From Bacteroidales bacterium UBA1179 (GTDB lineage: Bacteria; Bacteroidota; Bacteroidia; Bacteroidales; Bacteroidaceae): a DNA stretch of 23,453 bases. Below the pieces are notes generated by a model that worked only from the letters and a program-made list of their open reading frames with translations, was not told where the DNA came from and made no database searches. The translations under genes were made by a program, and so were the position numbers. This document shows positions 13,909 to 21,736 of this stretch, piece by piece; the stretch's first letter is position 1; every line of letters begins with the position of its first letter. The stretch spans positions 1,792 to 25,244 of the forward strand of contig DBYT01000137.1 of assembly GCA_002309915.1 (NCBI GenBank), in the 5' to 3' direction.

Positions 13909-15036
13909 ATGAGAAAAACTAACCTTATTACCATCATCGGCGCCGCCCTTCTGTCGGGCCTTGCGCTGGTATCCTGCAATAAAACTCTGTCATCCATTCC
14001 TGTTGAAGAAGTTCAGGACAAGCATTTTGTCGATGCATTGTCCGACAGCTACACCTATCTTGTACTTGACGACAGTTCGGTCGATGCCATCCTGGGTGAA
14101 ATAACCGAGGTCCTGGTTGATGACGACCTGATCTTCATTTCACATATACCCCATGCGGGAGGCAGCTATCTGACAGACCAGGAACTCTCGGTATATGACA
14201 AAAACGGAAAGTATCTTCGCAGGATAGGCCGAAAGGGACGCGCCCAGAACGAGTATTTATATCTCACCTCATGGGCTCTGGACAAAGCCAACAAAGAGGT
14301 ATACATGTTTGACCGTTCCACAAGTATCATAAAGAAGTTCTCATATGAGGGCGAATACATTTCAAAGATAGATTTGACCGATGAGACATCGGGCTCAAGG
14401 ATGTTCATGATCGGTGACAAGCTGTATCTCCAGACATTGATGCCTTACGACAAGCGCGATGACCTGATAGAGGTAAGCCTTGACGGCACCTGCAGGGAAC
14501 TGTTTGAGCCACGGGGAATAGGCACTGAAAATTTCGGGTTCTCAGGCGGACATATCAGGAAATCCCCCGACCTGAAATCCTTCTATCACCTGCGTCCTAT
14601 GGACAACACGCTGTACTATATATCGGAGAGCGGAAAGGTTGACTCATGCGGATATTTTGATTTCATTGAGGTTCCGTCTCAGACCACGCTCAAGGGTCTC
14701 ACCACCGATGATGCGGATTATCTGATGACAATACCCTCCGTCACCCACGAAAATTCCGATTATTATATCGTGTCCATAGCCCAGCAACCGGTTTATGTGC
14801 TTTCCAAATCCACCGGAAAACTGACCGGATATAAGCCTGAGAATTCCAGTTTCCTTGTCTTCAACCGCGCAGTTGTAGGCATCACCGACGATCAGATAAT
14901 ATGCTCATTCCCGTCCGAGGAAGCCAAACACGCCGCCAGGACATTCACCAACGCCCCCGATGACCTTAAGACCATGTACCGGGATATGGCCGCCAGCGAG
15001 AACGAATCACTTATTTTCTACCACCTCAATAAGTAA
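13909..15036 (+). CDS. 6-bladed beta-propeller lipoprotein
   Basis: A 375-residue lipoprotein with signal peptide and lipobox (ALVSC, Cys23). The rest is a repeated beta-propeller with NHL-like turns: LSVYDKNGKYLRRIGRKGRA, then NEYLYLTSWALD, VYMFDRSTSIIKKFSYEGEY. This matches the Bacteroidetes 6-bladed beta-propeller family, whose ligands are mostly unknown. An in-frame start at 13894 would lie inside the terminator stem; the ATG at 13909 gives the proper signal peptide. No clear TAnnTTTG promoter lies between the terminator and the ATG. A one-mismatch TAAATTCG (13867-13874) overlaps the hairpin, so expression may need read-through or a start inside the hairpin. Confidence 0.88.
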   Translation: MRKTNLITIIGAALLSGLALVSCNKTLSSIPVEEVQDKHFVDALSDSYTYLVLDDSSVDAILGEITEVLVDDDLIFISHIPHAGGSYLTDQELSVYDKNGKYLRRIGRKGRAQNEYLYLTSWALDKANKEVYMFDRSTSIIKKFSYEGEYISKIDLTDETSGSRMFMIGDKLYLQTLMPYDKRDDLIEVSLDGTCRELFEPRGIGTENFGFSGGHIRKSPDLKSFYHLRPMDNTLYYISESGKVDSCGYFDFIEVPSQTTLKGLTTDDADYLMTIPSVTHENSDYYIVSIAQQPVYVLSKSTGKLTGYKPENSSFLVFNRAVVGITDDQIICSFPSEEAKHAARTFTNAPDDLKTMYRDMAASENESLIFYHLNK

Positions 15037-15052
15037 ACAGGCTTTTATTTCC

Positions 15053-15078
15053 AACCTTTTTGAAGCTTGTTACGTCTA
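15053..15078 (+). promoter_or_regulatory. Candidate ECF-type promoter of the DUF6249-like/sigma operon
   Basis: AAC (15053-15055), a 17-nt spacer and CGTCTA (15073-15078), within GTTACGTCTA and continuing AACATGTG. It matches the site at 10427-10436 in ten bases and the one at 2033-2028 (minus) in the -10 and following bases. It lies 61 nt before the first ATG. The stretch 15037-15139 holds nothing else recognisable. Confidence 0.55.
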
Positions 15079-15139
15079 ACATGTGAAACCGCTCGGGAAA
15101 CAGTAAGCGTAATTGTAGAACAAACAAAAACAAAGAGTT

Positions 15140-15577
15140 ATGGAAGATATGTTATTCGTAATCGGTATTTGCGTAGTTCTCCCCATAGTCGTAGTATGGC
15201 TGAATACACGTAAAGCACAAAATGAGACCAACAAAAGAACAGAGGTTTTGCTCAAGGCCATTGAGTCCGGCGCAAACATTGACACAGAGCTGTTCAGGAA
15301 CCAGTTTACTCCCGCCAAGACTATCAAAGAGAAACTGCTGGACAGACTGACCGCAGCATGCATAGTATCGGCTGTCGGACTGGCTATTTGCATTGCATTG
15401 TTGATATTGGCATATAATGGCGGCTTATCTTCAGACTTAGCTAATTTCATCCTTATTTCCGGTGGAATAATCCTGGCTGTAGGCATTTCCTTGTTTGTTG
15501 TCTATTTTGTAGGCAAGAGAATGCTTGCCAGTGAGATTGAGACCGAAGAAAAGACCCTAAGTAAAAAAGAAAAATAA
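15140..15577 (+). CDS. DUF6249-like small membrane protein of an ECF sigma operon
   Basis: A 145-residue protein with membrane helices at about 5-21, 71-92 and 101-125. A charged loop (22-70) lies between the first two, and the Lys/Glu-rich tail ends EEKTLSKKEK. It resembles the DUF6249 family found next to ECF sigma genes in Bacteroides; I recall this from general layout and cannot verify it here. The stop codon is directly followed by the sigma ATG with no gap, so the two are translationally coupled. Function unknown; a membrane component of the sigma switch is plausible. Confidence 0.75.
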   Translation: MEDMLFVIGICVVLPIVVVWLNTRKAQNETNKRTEVLLKAIESGANIDTELFRNQFTPAKTIKEKLLDRLTAACIVSAVGLAICIALLILAYNGGLSSDLANFILISGGIILAVGISLFVVYFVGKRMLASEIETEEKTLSKKEK

Positions 15578-16063
15578 ATGACCCGAGAGCGGTTCATCGA
15601 CCTTGTCAGGACTGAGCAGGAGCCTTTACGCAGGTTTCTGCTTGGACTGTGTAGCGGCAACGCTTCGTTGGCCGATGACCTGGCTCAGGATGCACTGGTG
15701 CGGGCTTATGTCGCATCGGGTTCTTTCTTGGGACTGTCCAGATTCAGAACCTGGCTCTTCAGGATTGCCTATAACTGTTTCATTGACAATTGCAGGAAAG
15801 CGGCTCCTGACACAGTATCCAGCGAATCTTTTGAGGCGCAAAGCGTACTGTCCGATGACTCCACCGATGACGCTTTCCGCTATCAGCAATTATATCAGGC
15901 GCTTGACAGAATCTCCGATAAGGAACGTGCCGTGATAGTTCTCCACTATTTTGAGGACCACGACATAAAAGATATATCATCCATAATGCAAATACCGTCC
16001 GGTACAGTGAAATACCTTCTCTCTATCGGACGCAACCACTTAAAAGAACATCTTAGCTTATGA
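15578..16063 (+). CDS. ECF RNA polymerase sigma factor (sigma-70 family)
   Basis: A 161-residue ECF sigma factor. Region 2 (about residues 8-75) contains LADDLAQDALVRAY and FRTWLFRIAYNCFIDNCRK. A Ser/Asp-rich linker (80-100) follows, then region 4 (105-160) with LDRISDKERAVIVLHYFED and the helix-turn-helix KDISSIMQIPSGTVKYLLS. The start directly follows the DUF6249-like stop, and the end overlaps the anti-sigma/propeller fusion by 4 nt (ATGA), so three genes form one coupled operon. The candidate ECF promoter upstream suggests autoregulation. Confidence 0.94.
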   Translation: MTRERFIDLVRTEQEPLRRFLLGLCSGNASLADDLAQDALVRAYVASGSFLGLSRFRTWLFRIAYNCFIDNCRKAAPDTVSSESFEAQSVLSDDSTDDAFRYQQLYQALDRISDKERAVIVLHYFEDHDIKDISSIMQIPSGTVKYLLSIGRNHLKEHLSL

Positions 16064-17517
16064 ACGGAAAGGAAAACATTGAAGAGATACTTCGCAGCAA
16101 CAAGCCGCAGGTAAAGGATGACCCCACATTCCTGCTTGAGACACAGCGCCGCATGAAACAGGTTGAAGGTATAAAGGCCGAAGTTGACCGTCAGCGTTCC
16201 CATGGTCGCATTTTGCTTATTGTCACACTGGCATTAGGCATTGCAATAGGAGCCTTTGCCACCTTCATAGGCTATCTCTGTCCGTTCAATCCGGAAACCA
16301 GTGCCATGGCCGGCATAATCATGTTCCTTACTACCTGGAAGCAGTATTTCCTTATCCTCCTGGCCGCCCTCTCCGTCTCACTGGCTTTCCTACTCTCCCG
16401 TTCCCGGAACGCTAGATCATTAACCTTCTGCATTGCCGTGACAGTCATCACTAGTCTGCTGACCATCTCCTGCAACAACAATACTACGGACGGAGCCACT
16501 AAGGTCGATGCCACCAAATGGGATAAAGAGCCGGATTCACATTTCGCTTCACAGCGCATAATTCCTCTGGAAACCGGCCAAGACTTCCTGATGGGCGACA
16601 TTAAGAATATCACAACCTATAACGATACATATTTCATCCTTGATTCACGCAATGTGATTTTCAGGTTTGACCAGGATGGAAGGTTTTTATCCAAGATAGC
16701 GCGTCAGGGAAGAGGACACGGAGAATACTCTGATGCCAGTATCATTGACGTGTTCGGAGATGAGGTATATGTCCTTTCCACCTATGAAAAGAGAATACTT
16801 ACCTACTCTTTTGACGGGGAGTTCCACAAGGAGATAAGCCTGGATGAGTGGTATTTTGATATGGCAGTTGAGGACAGTTACATACTGCTGTTCTCAAATG
16901 GCTCAAACAACAGTTTCAAAAACTACGTCAAAATAACCCCGAATGGAGAGATTCTGGATTCATGGGATGATTTCAGCAAGAACACCAGCTTTACATTGGG
17001 AGGAAAGTTCCTGAACAAGCAAGGCAGTTCCATATTCTACTTCAAGCCTTTTGATTACCGCATATTCGAGTATGACGGAAACGGTTCAAAGCAGATAGCC
17101 GAATTCAATTTCACTAATAACGAGCGTTACGACAAAAGTGACATGGAGGATATCGTAGAATTCAACGATATGGTCCGAAACACGGAATACGTAAGGAAGT
17201 TCAATTCGGCTGCAAAGGTTGGCGACAAACTCGTTGTTACCTATAGTATGTATCTGAACGAATACGGAATAAAGGATTTTATAATCATTGATGACCTCAA
17301 GGCTGGCAAGTGCTACAACTACTGCCTGCAAGAGCAGGGCTTATGCTCCACCCCGTTCCCCGGATACGGCTATTACCTGTGCGACAAGGCTTTGATAACA
17401 TATACCACGGCATCGGGCTTTATAATGGCTAACGGCGAAAAAATGGACAAAGAAACTCTCTCCCAGATATCCCCCGAGGGCAATCCCGTCCTGATGCGCT
17501 TTGAATTCAGCAATTAA
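16060..17517 (+). CDS. Fusion of a membrane anti-sigma-like region with a 6-bladed beta-propeller
   Basis: A 485-residue protein. Residues 1-48 are charged and cytoplasmic in character (DDPTFLLETQRRMKQVEGIK), like the start of small Bacteroidetes anti-sigma proteins. Membrane helices are at about 51-74 and 96-112. Arg114, Arg116 and Arg119 precede a third hydrophobic stretch (121-137) ending LLTISCNNN, which looks exactly like a lipoprotein signal peptide with lipobox (Cys138). Residues 150-485 form a beta-propeller with the same turns as the lipoproteins at 13909 and 20480 (FRFDQDGRFLSKIARQGRG). Topology is consistent: N-terminus inside, propeller outside. The start overlaps the sigma stop by 4 nt. 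It appears to join sigma control and an envelope sensor in one chain. No ATG precedes the lipobox segment, so a separate lipoprotein is not obvious. Confidence 0.82.
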   Translation: MNGKENIEEILRSNKPQVKDDPTFLLETQRRMKQVEGIKAEVDRQRSHGRILLIVTLALGIAIGAFATFIGYLCPFNPETSAMAGIIMFLTTWKQYFLILLAALSVSLAFLLSRSRNARSLTFCIAVTVITSLLTISCNNNTTDGATKVDATKWDKEPDSHFASQRIIPLETGQDFLMGDIKNITTYNDTYFILDSRNVIFRFDQDGRFLSKIARQGRGHGEYSDASIIDVFGDEVYVLSTYEKRILTYSFDGEFHKEISLDEWYFDMAVEDSYILLFSNGSNNSFKNYVKITPNGEILDSWDDFSKNTSFTLGGKFLNKQGSSIFYFKPFDYRIFEYDGNGSKQIAEFNFTNNERYDKSDMEDIVEFNDMVRNTEYVRKFNSAAKVGDKLVVTYSMYLNEYGIKDFIIIDDLKAGKCYNYCLQEQGLCSTPFPGYGYYLCDKALITYTTASGFIMANGEKMDKETLSQISPEGNPVLMRFEFSN

Positions 17518-17560
17518 CAAAAAATACGCCCTTTATACACATCATATCGGATTTTTGCAG

Positions 17561-17706
17561 TATCTTTGTACCCGTAAGCCGCGATACAGCCCTTCCAAGG
17601 GATTTCCAAAAGCGGCAATCAATCCGATTTTTCATTAACGTTATACCTTACGTAATATCAGTGTGCCTTCCTTGTGCCATGGATATTGCCGAGGTTCAAT
17701 AAAACA
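17561..17706 (+). promoter_or_regulatory. rho promoter -7 element and structured 5' leader
   Basis: TATCTTTG (17561-17568) is a Bacteroidetes -7 element; the -33 is weak. It leaves a leader of about 130 nt. In it GCCGC (17578-17582) can pair with GCGGC (17612-17616), enclosing a CCCTT/AAGGG stem (17590-17601). In other bacteria rho is autoregulated through its leader; here that is only a possibility. The region 17518-17560 shows nothing further. Confidence 0.6.
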
Positions 17707-19662
17707 ATGTTTGACATACTGCAATTAAAGAGCAAGAGTCTGGATGAGCTCCAGGCCATTGCAAAAGAGATGGGTATCAAGGCAAAGGATGACAAGAACC
17801 AGCTGGTTTATGACATTCTGGACGAGCAGGCAATATCGGCCGCCAAGAACAAGCCCGAAAAGGAGCGCCGCGACCGCAAGAAGGTAACCCGCAAGAGCGA
17901 TTCCGAGAAAGTCTATACCGCCGATGAGAATGGCCAGGCCAAATCTGTTGAAAAGAAAAAGAACAATGCCCCCAAACCTGAGCCCAAAGAGGTGAAGGAG
18001 GCCGCTCAGCCCCAGCAGCCCAAGGAGGAGAAACCGCAGCAGCAGGAGGCACCCGCAGCCCAGGGCAAGAAGAAGCGTAGCCGCGGCGGCAATCAGAACC
18101 AGCCTAAGGCCGAGCAGGAAACGCCCGCACAGCAGCCCGTTCAGGAGCCTGTAAAGGAGCAGCCCGCTGTTGAGCCCGTCCAAAAGGAGGAACTCCCCCA
18201 GCCCGCTCCCAAGGCCGCCGCATCCAAGCGTCGTGGCCGTCCCCGCAAGCAGCAGGTTGAGGTACCCCTGCCCGAGATTGACGATGATATAGTATCACAG
18301 CCAGTAACTGACGCTTACGAGCAGGAAGAGGAGCCCGTACGTCAGGTAGCCGAGCCTGCCAACAATCCGGAACCCGCACAGGCACCTGTTCAGGAGCCCC
18401 AGCAGGAGCAGCCCCGTCAGGAGCAGTTCCAGCCGCGTCAGCAGAACGGACAGCCCAACAATCAGCGTCAGCAGAACAACCAGAACCAGAACAACCAGCC
18501 CAACCAGAACCGCCGCCAGATGCAGGAGGAACGCATGTACGACTTTGGTGACGTTCTTAAAGGTGAGGGCGTCCTGGAGATCATGCCCGATAACTACGGA
18601 TTCCTGCGTTCATCGGACTACAACTATCTGGCATCACCTGATGACATTTACGTATCACAGTCACAGATCAAGCTCTTCGGCCTTAAGACCGGCGATGTTG
18701 TGGAGGGCGTAATCCGTCCGCCTCGTGAGGGTGAGAAGTATTTCCCTCTGGTAAAGGTATTCCGCATAAACGGTCTGGAGCCCTCTGTGGCACGTGACCG
18801 CGTTCCGTTTGAACACCTGACTCCGTTGTTCCCCGATGAGAAGTTCACCCTGTGCAACGGCAAGAACGATAACCTGTCGGCCCGCGTGGTTGATATGTTC
18901 GCTCCCATAGGTAAGGGACAGCGCGCCCTTATAGTTGCCCAGCCCAAGACTGGTAAGACCATACTCCTCAAGGATATAGCAAACTCAATTGCTGCCAACC
19001 ATCCTGAGGCATACATGATAATGCTGCTCATCGATGAGCGTCCTGAGGAGGTTACCGATATGGCCCGCAGCGTAAAGGCCGAGGTCATTGCATCAACATT
19101 TGATGAGCCTGCCGAGCATCACGTTAAGATTGCCAGCATCGTAATCGAGAAGGCCAAGCGCATGGTTGAGTGCGGACATGATGTAGTGATATTCCTTGAT
19201 TCTATCACCCGTCTGGCCCGCGCCTACAACACCGTTGCACCTGCATCAGGCAAGGTTCTTTCAGGTGGTGTTGATGCCAACGCACTGCACAAGCCCAAGC
19301 GTTTCTTCGGTGCCGCACGTAACATCGAGAACGGAGGTTCACTCACAATCGTAGCCACCGCCCTTATCGATACCGGCTCCAAGATGGATGAGGTTATCTT
19401 TGAGGAATTCAAGGGTACAGGTAACATGGAGCTCCAGCTGGACCGCAACCTGAGCAACAAGCGTATCTTCCCCGCAGTGAACATCGTGGCTTCAAGCACC
19501 CGTCGCGACGACCTGCTGCTTGACCAGACCACTCTGGACCGCATGTGGATACTGCGCAAGTATCTTAGCGACATGAATCCCATCGAGGCCATGGAGTTTG
19601 TCAAGGACCGACTTGAGAACACTCAAGACAACGCCGAGTTCCTGGCCAGCATGAATTCGTAA
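17707..19662 (+). CDS. rho: Transcription termination factor Rho with large disordered insertion
   Basis: Rho is a hexameric RNA helicase that ends transcription. This one has 651 residues against about 419 in E. coli. A Rho_N domain (about 1-43, FDILQLKSKSLDELQAIAKE) is followed by a low-complexity, Pro/Gln/Glu/Lys-rich insertion (about 45-275). This holds an AT-hook-like KRRGRPRK (174-181) and a Gln/Asn run near its end. The cold-shock RNA-binding domain is about 278-360. The ATPase domain has Walker A QPKTGKT (412-418) and Walker B VVIFLDSITR, and the Q/R-loop sequences are intact. I start at the ATG at 17707 (MFDILQ); an open 11-residue extension upstream has no similarity. Bacteroides Rho proteins are known to carry such an insertion. 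Confidence 0.97.
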   Translation: MFDILQLKSKSLDELQAIAKEMGIKAKDDKNQLVYDILDEQAISAAKNKPEKERRDRKKVTRKSDSEKVYTADENGQAKSVEKKKNNAPKPEPKEVKEAAQPQQPKEEKPQQQEAPAAQGKKKRSRGGNQNQPKAEQETPAQQPVQEPVKEQPAVEPVQKEELPQPAPKAAASKRRGRPRKQQVEVPLPEIDDDIVSQPVTDAYEQEEEPVRQVAEPANNPEPAQAPVQEPQQEQPRQEQFQPRQQNGQPNNQRQQNNQNQNNQPNQNRRQMQEERMYDFGDVLKGEGVLEIMPDNYGFLRSSDYNYLASPDDIYVSQSQIKLFGLKTGDVVEGVIRPPREGEKYFPLVKVFRINGLEPSVARDRVPFEHLTPLFPDEKFTLCNGKNDNLSARVVDMFAPIGKGQRALIVAQPKTGKTILLKDIANSIAANHPEAYMIMLLIDERPEEVTDMARSVKAEVIASTFDEPAEHHVKIASIVIEKAKRMVECGHDVVIFLDSITRLARAYNTVAPASGKVLSGGVDANALHKPKRFFGAARNIENGGSLTIVATALIDTGSKMDEVIFEEFKGTGNMELQLDRNLSNKRIFPAVNIVASSTRRDDLLLDQTTLDRMWILRKYLSDMNPIEAMEFVKDRLENTQDNAEFLASMNS

Positions 19663-19686
19663 CCTTATTAGGGTCCTCTTAATACA

Positions 19687-19713
19687 GAAAAGCCGCATCA
19701 CCTGCGGCTTTTC
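19687..19713 (+). terminator. Intrinsic terminator after rho
   Basis: GAAAAGCCGC (19687-19696), loop ATCACCT and GCGGCTTTTC (19704-19713) form a perfect 10-bp stem, followed by GTGTTTT. Confidence 0.85.
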
Positions 19714-19739
19714 GTGTTTTCATAAATAAGGTTAACGGA

Positions 19740-19771
19740 TTTGGAAACTAGGCGATTACGTCCTATGTTTG
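19740..19771 (+). promoter_or_regulatory. Promoter of the FISUMP-like/beta-propeller pair
   Basis: TTTG (19740-19743), a 20-nt spacer and TATGTTTG (19764-19771) match the Bacteroidetes consensus, 27 nt before the ATG. ATTACGTCC (19756 on) overlaps it and resembles the GTTACGTCTA motif, but has no suitable -35, so I do not count it as an ECF site. Confidence 0.65.
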
Positions 19772-19798
19772 CTGTCAGAGTATCAATAATCCTTGTTT

Positions 19799-20458
19799 AT
19801 GAGAATAACTGCACTGACCTTTTCCACTTTGTTTTTGATAACGACGTTCTCATCGGCCCAATCAAAGCATCAGTATGTTGACCTTGGACTAAGTGTAAAA
19901 TGGGCCACCTGTAATATAGGTGCCGATAAGCCCGAAGAACACGGAGAATACTTCTCCTGGGGTGAAACGGAGAATAAAAGGATCAACAACTGGGAAACAT
20001 ACAAATTCACCGAAGGAGACAAAAACGAAATCTCAAAATACTGCAGCAATTCCCAATACGGATGGCACGAACTGGCCGACAGCTTATCGGCCCTGGAACC
20101 GGACGATGACGTAGCCCATAAAAAATGGGGCGGAAACTGGCGCATTCCCACAAAGGCCGAGATGAAGGAACTCCTTGACAACTGCACCTGGACCTGGACC
20201 ACCCGCAATGACATCAACGGATACCTGGTAACCGGCAAGAAACCCGGTTATACTGACCGCTCTATTTTCATTCCGGTTACAGGAGCCTATGACAACGGCA
20301 AGTTATTTGGGTCAAAAGACCACGGCCACTATTGGTCAAGAGACTGCGGCACAGTTTATCCGGCCGATGCATACACCCTTGAACTGTCTGTCAGGGAAGC
20401 CTCCGTCGGAATGATATCCCGCTGCCAGTCCATTGCCGTCCGTCCGGTCTGCCAGTAA
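19799..20458 (+). CDS. Secreted FISUMP-like domain protein
   Basis: A 219-residue protein with a signal peptide (about 1-20, ending SSA). The mature part is one domain of the type common in Bacteroides and Prevotella secreted proteins: YVDLGLSVKWATCNIGA, then HGEYFSWGETE, WGGNWRIPTKAEMKELLDNC, IFIPVTGAYDNG and YWSRDC, ending IAVRPV. This resembles the Fibrobacter succinogenes major paralogous (FISUMP) domain; function unknown. The ATG at 19799 is preferred over a TTG two codons upstream. It is followed after 21 nt by a beta-propeller lipoprotein gene, so the two are probably co-transcribed and may act together at the cell envelope. Confidence 0.8.
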   Translation: MRITALTFSTLFLITTFSSAQSKHQYVDLGLSVKWATCNIGADKPEEHGEYFSWGETENKRINNWETYKFTEGDKNEISKYCSNSQYGWHELADSLSALEPDDDVAHKKWGGNWRIPTKAEMKELLDNCTWTWTTRNDINGYLVTGKKPGYTDRSIFIPVTGAYDNGKLFGSKDHGHYWSRDCGTVYPADAYTLELSVREASVGMISRCQSIAVRPVCQ

Positions 20459-20479
20459 AAATCATCAATAGTTTGCAAT

Positions 20480-21688
20480 ATGAGACTTTATCCTTTGTTT
20501 ATTTGTGCAACACTGTCCCTACTCTTCTCCTGCAAGAGTGAGACCAATAATGACGTAATCCGCCTGGACGGTACTTTCGATGACAACTATCTGGAAAGCT
20601 GGGAGTATATAATTCTTGAGGACGATAATCTGGATGCCGAACTTGGCATAATCAACCAGAGTATTCAGTACGATGACGGATTGTTCTTTGTACACAGTTC
20701 TTCTTATGACAACTACAAGAACACCACAATCAAGGTGTTTGACCGATCCGGCCGCTATCTCAACAACATCGGCCGCATAGGGCGTGGCAGAAATGAGGTG
20801 CTGACCTTGGAAAAATGGATTCTTGACAGAGATAACAATGAGGTACTGATAGCTCAAAGCTTTGGACACCCAAGTACAGTTACGATCAAACGATATGACT
20901 ATTCCGGCAACTATCTTGGGCAGACCGTTACCGATACGCTTAGCGACAACTGCATTATGATGGATATAGCCAAGATGACATCGGACGGTACGCTTATAAT
21001 TCAGGATAACATCATTCACAACAATCCTTCACACGATTATTTCAATATCAACAAGGACGGTAGCATAAGCACTCCGCTTGACCTGCAGGAATACCATCTA
21101 AACCAGGGCTTCTTCTTTGACATAGCCGAATTCTCGATGTCAGGTGCAATTACAAGCGATAATTCAGGAGGCAAACAGACCACTATCGGAATATTCAACC
21201 AGTATTCTGACACCACCTATGTAATCCGCAAGATGGACAACCACATCTACCGTCTTTACGGCGACAAATCGGATTGTATAGCCAAACTCTCCTTTATGCC
21301 CGATGCACCCGAAAAGATGAAAAAAGGTATTGAAATGGAAGATGATGAGTTTTATTCATACTGTCTGGGCTATTTCATGGATATGAAGAACTATATGTTT
21401 ATCGGCAACTATGAGGATAATTACATTTTCGATAAAGAGTCCTCTAAGATATACCGTATAGAGCCCGATACCATATATGCCAAATTCCCGGATCACAGAG
21501 TTTCTTCGGTCTACGGTAATGATGTCATAGCGTTTGTGGATGTAGAGAGCATCCAGGAAGCTTTGGAACGTATGGACAGCAAGGATTACGACCATCGCTA
21601 CACTCCTGAGGTGGAGGCCTTCTACCGCAAGGTTAAAGACTGCACCAATCCCCCAATCATCATCGCTCACTACAAGAGCAAGCCATAA
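20480..21688 (+). CDS. 6-bladed beta-propeller lipoprotein
   Basis: A 402-residue lipoprotein with a short signal peptide and lipobox (LLFSC, Cys18). The mature part is a beta-propeller related to those at 13909 and 16060: WEYIILEDDNLDAELGIINQ, IKVFDRSGRYLNNIGRIGRG, RNEVLTLEKWILDRDNNEVL. The RIGRGRNE turn matches RKGRAQNE and RQGRGHGE in the other two, so the three are clearly paralogous. Ligand unknown. It is the second gene of a pair with a FISUMP-like secreted protein and ends in a bidirectional terminator. Confidence 0.88.
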   Translation: MRLYPLFICATLSLLFSCKSETNNDVIRLDGTFDDNYLESWEYIILEDDNLDAELGIINQSIQYDDGLFFVHSSSYDNYKNTTIKVFDRSGRYLNNIGRIGRGRNEVLTLEKWILDRDNNEVLIAQSFGHPSTVTIKRYDYSGNYLGQTVTDTLSDNCIMMDIAKMTSDGTLIIQDNIIHNNPSHDYFNINKDGSISTPLDLQEYHLNQGFFFDIAEFSMSGAITSDNSGGKQTTIGIFNQYSDTTYVIRKMDNHIYRLYGDKSDCIAKLSFMPDAPEKMKKGIEMEDDEFYSYCLGYFMDMKNYMFIGNYEDNYIFDKESSKIYRIEPDTIYAKFPDHRVSSVYGNDVIAFVDVESIQEALERMDSKDYDHRYTPEVEAFYRKVKDCTNPPIIIAHYKSKP

Positions 21689-21720
21689 AAAAAGGGACAG
21701 TTTCAGGCTGTCCCCTTTTT
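21687..21720. terminator. Bidirectional intrinsic terminator between convergent genes
   Basis: Seven A's, GGGACAG (21694-21700), loop TTTCAGG, CTGTCCC (21708-21714), C and five T's. Both strands show a GC stem followed by a T-run, so it can serve the beta-propeller gene on the plus strand and the DUF3127 gene on the minus strand. Confidence 0.85.
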
Positions 21721-21736
21721 GTTTCATACCGATTGA

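Noticed and set aside
17725..18183. Long Leu/Gly-rich minus-strand open frame inside rho
   Set aside because: It is the complement of the low-complexity Rho insertion; the hydrophobic look follows from Gln/Glu/Lys codons read backwards.
19756..19764. Fourth GTTACGTCTA-like ECF site (ATTACGTCCTA)
   Set aside because: It has an inserted base and no AAC at 16-17 nt, and a good housekeeping promoter overlaps it.
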